A stretch of DNA of 9,782 nt, taken from the NCBI GenBank assembly GCA_030598885.1, contig JAUVOZ010000069.1, positions 1-9,782 on the forward strand. The letters are read 5' to 3'. The stretch comes from Anaerolineae bacterium (GTDB lineage: Bacteria; Chloroflexota; Anaerolineae; Anaerolineales; E44-bin32). The notes below the pieces were generated by a model that had not been told where the DNA came from, searched no databases, and saw only the letters and a list, made by a program, of their open reading frames with translations. The stretch's first letter is position 1. Every line of letters begins with the position of its first letter. A program made the position numbers and the translations under genes. Shown here piece after piece: positions 5,769-9,782 of the stretch.

Positions 5769-6863
5769 ATGAAAAAACGACGGGCCAAGTCCGTGGTTAC
5801 AAAAAAACACATGGCCCGGGCAAAGAGAGAGCGAATCCAGAGAAACTGGATCATTGCTGGCGCCATCATCACTGCTTTGACTATTGTCGGCATTCTTGGC
5901 TATGGATTGGTGTACACTCAGATTATCAAGCCGCAGCAGCCGGTAGTCACCGTCGATGGCCAAGAAATCTCCAACCGCGAGTTCCAGGGTCGAATTCGTT
6001 TAGCTTTATCACCAGAAAGCGATCCGTTAACTGTTAGCTATCAGGTTCTGAACGAATTGATTGACGACTTGATCATAAGGCAGGAGGCTAACCGGTTGGG
6101 GATCACGATTACTACAGCAGATGTCGATAGAGCGATTCAACAATCCTTCGGTTATTTCCCCGATGGTACTCCAACCTCAGTACCAACAAGTACGCCTGAC
6201 CCAACCGGAATGGCCGAAACCACTGCCACATCGACGGTTAACCCCAGCCCGACAGTTGGATCGACATCTACGTCAACCTCGACTTCGACGCCTAGACCGA
6301 CAGCCACGGTTTATACGCATGAAGCATTTGAGGAAAATTATCATAACTTCCTTGAGGTTTTAGCTGACCAATACGAATCAACCGAAACAGATTACCGTAC
6401 ATTACTAGAAGCTCAGTTATATCGGGAACGTCTCATTGAGAACTTCGAAGACATGGTTGCGCGAGAGCAGGAGCAAGTTTTGCTACGGCATATTCAGGTA
6501 GAAGAGCGTGAGGTAGCTGATGACATATTAACACGCTTAGATGATGGTGAAGCCTGGGAGGACTTGGTAGCAGAGTCATCGGAGGATATATTAACCAAGG
6601 ACACGGGTGGTGATTTGGGATGGTTGCCATTAATGACCATAGTTGAGCGATATGATCTGACAGCAAGTCTTGTGTTTGAAGTACCTATTGGTGATATCGT
6701 GGGTCCGATTGAGACCCAACAGGGTTGGCACTTGTTCGAAGTGGTAGATCGCGGGGAACGTTCGCTTGATGAATATTCATACTATCAAGCAGTGCAGAAC
6801 GAATTTATTTCGTGGTTGAATGCCCAGCGCGAGTCCTCTGATATTGTATTTGTAGAAAATTAA
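5769..6863 (+). CDS. Membrane-anchored peptidyl-prolyl cis-trans isomerase (SurA-N/PpiC, PrsA-like foldase)
   Basis: The 364-residue protein has a basic N-terminus, one membrane helix at about 27-50, a SurA/PrsA-like chaperone region at about 58-130 (VVTVDGQEISNREF, LNELIDDLIIRQEA), a Thr/Ser/Pro-rich loop at about 133-181, further helices to about 235, and a PpiC rotamase domain at about 238-328 with the landmarks RHIQV, GGDLGW and GPIETQQGWHLFEV. Such proteins help secreted proteins fold outside the membrane. The basic N-terminus implies an N-in, C-out anchor. No lipobox Cys is seen. An ATG at 5760 is in frame, but GAGGAG (5753-5758) lies only 1 base before it and 10 bases before the ATG at 5769, so the second is preferred. 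The gap after rpsR is 83 bases and it may be cotranscribed. The low-complexity loop interrupts the chaperone region, a pattern I associate with Chloroflexota homologues. Confidence 0.9.
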   Translation: MKKRRAKSVVTKKHMARAKRERIQRNWIIAGAIITALTIVGILGYGLVYTQIIKPQQPVVTVDGQEISNREFQGRIRLALSPESDPLTVSYQVLNELIDDLIIRQEANRLGITITTADVDRAIQQSFGYFPDGTPTSVPTSTPDPTGMAETTATSTVNPSPTVGSTSTSTSTSTPRPTATVYTHEAFEENYHNFLEVLADQYESTETDYRTLLEAQLYRERLIENFEDMVAREQEQVLLRHIQVEEREVADDILTRLDDGEAWEDLVAESSEDILTKDTGGDLGWLPLMTIVERYDLTASLVFEVPIGDIVGPIETQQGWHLFEVVDRGERSLDEYSYYQAVQNEFISWLNAQRESSDIVFVEN

Positions 6864-6909
6864 TATCGAGGAGCTTGAGCTTTGTTAAAGCTGAATGGTC
6901 TAGGGGGCC

Positions 6910-6955
6910 ATCCTTCGACTTCAGCCTGAGCTTCTCTCAGGCTTCCGCTCAGGAT
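6910..6955. repeat. Imperfect palindromic repeat, candidate interspersed (REP/MITE-like) element
   Basis: Outer arms ATCCT (6910-6914) and AGGAT (6951-6955) enclose a perfect 8-bp inverted repeat, AGCCTGAG (6923-6930) and CTCAGGCT (6936-6943), with a 5-base loop. The flanks CCTTCGACTTC and TCCGCTCAGGAT resemble the CCTTCGACT...GCTCAGGA palindromes I recall as scattered in intergenic spaces of many environmental bacterial genomes. It lies 47 bases after the foldase stop and could also act as a 3'-end hairpin, although no T run follows. Copy number cannot be judged from this window. Confidence 0.5.
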
Positions 6956-7138
6956 ACAAATCTATTAATACAATAACCTCACGAACATATCTTTGATAAT
7001 ACCTAAAAGAGACTAAGCTCGAGAAAGTGAATAACATATGTATGGTGTTAGTAAAGACCACACCTCACATATACCCCGTTTTCATAATTTAACTCCCCTT
7101 TTGTAAGTGGTTTCATCGATTAATGATTAACAAACTAA

Positions 7139-7168
7139 TTGCACTTGTACTAATGTTTGACCTAAAAT
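7139..7168 (+). promoter_or_regulatory. Weak promoter candidate upstream of rel
   Basis: TTGCAC (7139-7144), an 18-base spacer and TAAAAT (7163-7168) give a good -10 (5 of 6) and a partial -35 (3 of 6). This would leave a leader of about 220 bases before the rel ATG. In an AT-rich stretch such matches arise by chance, so this is only the best candidate seen. Confidence 0.25.
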
Positions 7169-7396
7169 AGGCAAGCCAGCGGAGTAACTCCCCACAACTG
7201 GTACACTCTTTATTTACTACCGGGCTGAGTGCTTAATTTCGACTCAGGTTGGTTTGTATATGCACTTATGAGTTGCTGAACGAATGGCTGTTTGTGGGCT
7301 TTATCTTCACGTGTACCTGGGCGAGCCTCATTTGAGAGCTTGAGGCCTCTTGATGGGTGAGTGGGCTGGAGATATACTGGACACAGGTTGGCGATC

Positions 7397-9559
7397 ATGA
7401 AACTGGAAGGATTGATCGAAATCTTACCGGAAGGAACTAGTCCTGCAGATCGGGACTTGGTTAAACGCGCCTATAAAGTTGCTCAAAAAGCGCATAAGGG
7501 CCAGAAGCGGGCTTCCGGTGAGCAGTATATCCAGCATTGTCTAGCGGTGGCGGCTATCCTGGCTGAGCTTGGAGCGCCTATCCCGGCGATTATGGCTGGG
7601 CTACTGCACGACACTGTGGAAGATACTGAAGTCACCTTGAAGGATCTAAAGCGAGATTTTGGGGATGAAGTGGCTTCATTGGTGGATGGGGTGACTAAAT
7701 TAACTCAATTGCCGCGGGTCAGTCGACGCGATAAGGGAACTAAAAGTGTAGGTGCCTCCAAGGGGGAATTAGCCAAGGAAACACTCCGGAAAACCTTTTT
7801 AGCGATGGGTGACGATGTACGGGTGGTTGTGATCAAGCTCGCCGACAGATTGCACAATATGCGAACTTTGGCTCATCTGCCAGCTGAGAAACATCGACGT
7901 ATCGCTGAGGAAACGCTGGAAATATTCGCCCCGTTGGCCAATCGATTGGGTATCTGGCAGATGAAGTGGGAGTTGGAAGACCTCGCTTTTCGTTATGTAT
8001 ATCAAGAGGAGTATAGGGGGATCGCCGCTCACGTCGATGAAAGACGGGTTGATCGCGAAAAGGCATTACGAGAAATCAGCCTCCGACTGAAGTCTGTTTT
8101 AGCTGAGTTGAACATTCAAGCGGAAGTCACTGGACGACCCAAGCATCTCTACTCAATTTACCGCAAGATGGAACGTAAGGATGTACAGTTCGATATGGTT
8201 TATGATGTGCGTGGATTACGGGTCATCGTCGAGAGTGAATCGCAATGTTACCTAGCCTTAGGTGTGATTCACAACGAGTGGAAACCAGTGCCGGGTACAT
8301 TTGATGATTACATTGCTACTCCCAAGGATAACTTCTATCAGTCCCTTCATACAGCGGTCATCTACGACGACGGCAAGACGCTTGAGGTACAGATTCGTAC
8401 CCCAGAAATGCATAAGAATTCCGAATTTGGCATCGCTGCACACTGGCATTACAAAGAAGGTCGCCGAAGCGGGGATGCTTTCGAGCAGCGTATCTTGTGG
8501 CTGCGGCGGTTGATGGAATGGCGCCAAGACATAGATGACGCGGCTGATTTCGTCGATGCGATGAAGTCGGATGTTTTTGACGATCGGGTTTACGTTTTCA
8601 CCCCCAAAGGCGATATCATCGATCTGCCTGCTGGGTCGACCCCCATCGACTTTGCATATCATATCCACACCGATATCGGACACCGTTGCCGTGGTGCTAA
8701 GGTCAACGGCAAACTTATCTCCCTGAGCAATAACCTTCAAACCGGCGACTCGGTTGAAGTCCTGACCTCCAAGCGCGGTGGTCCCAGCCGAGATTGGCTC
8801 AACCCCAGCTTGGAAATGGTTAAGAGCCAACGGGCGCGCAGCAAGATTCGACAGTGGTTCCGGCGACGAAACCGGGAGTTGAATGTTTCCCATGGCCGCC
8901 TGCTGCTGGAACGGGAATTACGGCGTCTGGGTATTGAAGGAATCTCCTATGAAAGAATCGCTCATGACCTGGGTTATTCCCAGGTAGATGATTTATTAGC
9001 TGCTATTGGCTGTGGGGATGTTCATCTGGGCAAGATTGTTGCTCAGGTCGTAGAGGAGGATGAGCAAGGTTTAGATATAGCCACTGAGGTTGAAGAGGTA
9101 CTGCCCACTGAATTTGCGGGGGATGAGGTCAGTATCCTCGGCCTGTCAGGATTGCTCGTCCGCTTAGGTCGTTGCTGTAATCCTGCACCTGGTGATCCAA
9201 TCATTGGCTATATCACTCGAGGTCGTGGAGCAACTATTCATCATCAGGGTTGTCCCAACGTATTACGCATCAAGGATAGAGAGCGGTTAGTTCAGGTGTC
9301 CTGGGGGCACGCCAAGCAGACCTATCCGGTGTCCGTCCGCATTCAAGCCTATGACCGAGAGGGACTGATGCGCGATGTGTCGACACTGGTTTCTAATGAA
9401 GGGATCAGCATGTCTTCGGTTCACCTTTCAACCAAGGACAGCTTGGCGATTTTTGATTTAGTGATGCTGATCACAGACATTAGGCAGTTAAGCCGTGTCC
9501 TAAATCGCCTGGAAGCGTTGCCCAATATCCTTGAAGCTCGTCGACTTCGACCTGGATGA
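7397..9559 (+). CDS. RelA/SpoT homologue, (p)ppGpp synthetase/hydrolase (long Rel)
   Basis: The 720-residue protein has the full long RSH layout. The HD hydrolase region (about 25-180) has intact key residues Arg38, His47, His71-Asp72, Glu75-Asp76, Asp150 and Asn154 (motifs LLHDTVEDT and KLADRLHNMRTL). The synthetase region (about 240-355) has GRPKHLYSIYRKM, YIATPKDNFYQSLHT, EVQIRT and GIAAHWHYKEG. TGS (about 394-455), a Cys-containing linker (Cys593, Cys594, Cys619 in GRCCNP and HHQGCPN) and a C-terminal ACT domain (about 640-718) complete it. It should set alarmone levels in response to starved ribosomes. Two oddities: about 12 extra residues around 104-127 in the hydrolase domain compared with typical Rel, and TFDD (301-304) where bifunctional enzymes have RxKD and RelA has ExDD. 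ATG at 7397 is chosen with a weak AGG nearby; an in-frame GTG at 7361 would add 12 residues. The stop overlaps the moeA start as ATGA. Confidence 0.95.
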   Translation: MKLEGLIEILPEGTSPADRDLVKRAYKVAQKAHKGQKRASGEQYIQHCLAVAAILAELGAPIPAIMAGLLHDTVEDTEVTLKDLKRDFGDEVASLVDGVTKLTQLPRVSRRDKGTKSVGASKGELAKETLRKTFLAMGDDVRVVVIKLADRLHNMRTLAHLPAEKHRRIAEETLEIFAPLANRLGIWQMKWELEDLAFRYVYQEEYRGIAAHVDERRVDREKALREISLRLKSVLAELNIQAEVTGRPKHLYSIYRKMERKDVQFDMVYDVRGLRVIVESESQCYLALGVIHNEWKPVPGTFDDYIATPKDNFYQSLHTAVIYDDGKTLEVQIRTPEMHKNSEFGIAAHWHYKEGRRSGDAFEQRILWLRRLMEWRQDIDDAADFVDAMKSDVFDDRVYVFTPKGDIIDLPAGSTPIDFAYHIHTDIGHRCRGAKVNGKLISLSNNLQTGDSVEVLTSKRGGPSRDWLNPSLEMVKSQRARSKIRQWFRRRNRELNVSHGRLLLERELRRLGIEGISYERIAHDLGYSQVDDLLAAIGCGDVHLGKIVAQVVEEDEQGLDIATEVEEVLPTEFAGDEVSILGLSGLLVRLGRCCNPAPGDPIIGYITRGRGATIHHQGCPNVLRIKDRERLVQVSWGHAKQTYPVSVRIQAYDREGLMRDVSTLVSNEGISMSSVHLSTKDSLAIFDLVMLITDIRQLSRVLNRLEALPNILEARRLRPG

Positions 9560-9782
9560 ACAAATGTGACTTTCGTGAGAGAAACCATTTGGCTGAAACT
9601 GTGTTAAAAACATCCCTAAGTGTTACTCAAGCTCTTGCTCGACTGCTGGCTACAATACATCCCCTGCAAAAAGAGCAGGTTCCTTTAATTGACTGCTTGG
9701 GTCGCGTGTTGGCGCAGGATGTCATAGCCGAAATCGATCTCCCTCCATTTTCCAACTCAGCTATGGATGGCTATGCTGTGAG
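9556..9782 (+). CDS. moeA: Molybdopterin molybdotransferase MoeA, N-terminal part; 3' end outside window
   Basis: About 75 residues are visible before the window ends. VTQALARLLATI, LGRVLAQDVIAEIDLPPF and especially PPFSNSAMDGYAV are the conserved opening of MoeA, which inserts molybdate into adenylylated molybdopterin during molybdenum-cofactor synthesis in the cytoplasm. The frame is open upstream to an ATG at 9556 that overlaps the rel stop as ATGA, suggesting coupled translation. That start gives about 15 residues more than the usual MoeA N-terminus. TTG at 9589 is an alternative with a purine-rich GAGAGAAA upstream and would give a more standard length. Which MoeA type it is, and whether the whole enzyme is intact, cannot be seen here. 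Confidence 0.88.
   Translation, partial: MNKCDFRERNHLAETVLKTSLSVTQALARLLATIHPLQKEQVPLIDCLGRVLAQDVIAEIDLPPFSNSAMDGYAV

Larger units (their letters stand above)
6864..7396. other. Long noncoding gap between the foldase gene and rel
   Basis: I see no credible gene in these 533 bases; only frames of about 15-22 codons start with ATG, and none has a ribosome site. The left part holds a short hairpin (AGCTTT/AAAGCT, 6878-6892) and the imperfect palindromic repeat at 6910-6955. From about 6956 to 7200 the sequence is clearly more AT-rich than the genes around it. A weak promoter candidate lies at 7139-7168. Close to rel, GCCTCA (7325-7330) and TGAGGC (7341-7346) form a 6-bp stem with a 10-base loop. 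Confidence 0.6.

Noticed and set aside
6255..6310. CRISPR-like or tandem repeat in the Ser/Thr-rich region of the foldase gene
   Set aside because: The 6-base near-repeat is coding low complexity (Ser-Thr codons), with no spacer structure.
7035..7105. Short frame starting ATG-TAT-GGT in the gap before rel
   Set aside because: About 22 codons, no ribosome site and no recognisable peptide.
7210..7398. 62-codon minus-strand frame upstream of rel
   Set aside because: No family resemblance, low-complexity content and no ribosome site. It reads across the rel start region.
8258..8893. 211-codon minus-strand open frame inside rel
   Set aside because: It is wholly antisense to the conserved synthetase and TGS coding region. 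Its length is explained by the codon bias of rel.

Overview
The window is a compact bacterial chromosome segment of ordinary housekeeping genes, and every coding region belongs to a recognisable family. Several traits point to Chloroflexota (Anaerolineae or Caldilineae-like): a PpiC-type foldase with a long Thr/Ser/Pro loop, a membrane-anchored PknB-type kinase with a TPR-like tail, and the rpsF-ssb-rpsR order followed by that foldase. This placement rests on family resemblance and would need a phylogeny to confirm. There are no CRISPR arrays, insertion sequences, phage genes, tRNAs or rRNAs.

Layout. Positions 1-980 (+) hold the 3' end of a Ser/Thr protein kinase gene. It converges on a tightly overlapping minus-strand operon at 4276-1079, read in the order phosphoglucomutase/phosphomannomutase, TatD-family nuclease, polyprenyl diphosphate synthase. 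The pgm-tatD junction is a 4-base ATGA overlap and the tatD-prenyl synthase junction overlaps by 29 bases. Positions 4277-4606 form a divergent control region with back-to-back candidate promoters and several RNA hairpins. Rightward from there run rpsF (S6), ssb, rpsR (S18, TTG start) and a membrane-anchored peptidyl-prolyl isomerase, 4607-6863. A 533-base noncoding gap follows (6864-7396), AT-rich in its middle and carrying one imperfect palindromic repeat. A long RelA/SpoT (Rel) stringent-response gene spans 7397-9559. The moeA gene starts in an ATGA overlap with the rel stop codon and runs off the right edge.

How the genes fit together. The minus operon links sugar-phosphate interconversion with isoprenoid chain synthesis (quinone or carrier lipid) and a DNase-family enzyme. 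The plus operon couples the ribosomal partners S6 and S18 with SSB and an extracytoplasmic foldase. Rel makes and/or degrades (p)ppGpp, and its overlap with moeA suggests a shared transcript.

I did not find a convincing undescribed system. The points most worth a second look are an alternative-pairing leader upstream of pgm, a two-hairpin rpsF leader that may be an S6:S18 autoregulatory site, a hybrid TxDD synthetase signature in a Rel protein with an intact hydrolase site, an SSB without the usual C-terminal tip, and the palindromic repeat near 6910-6955.
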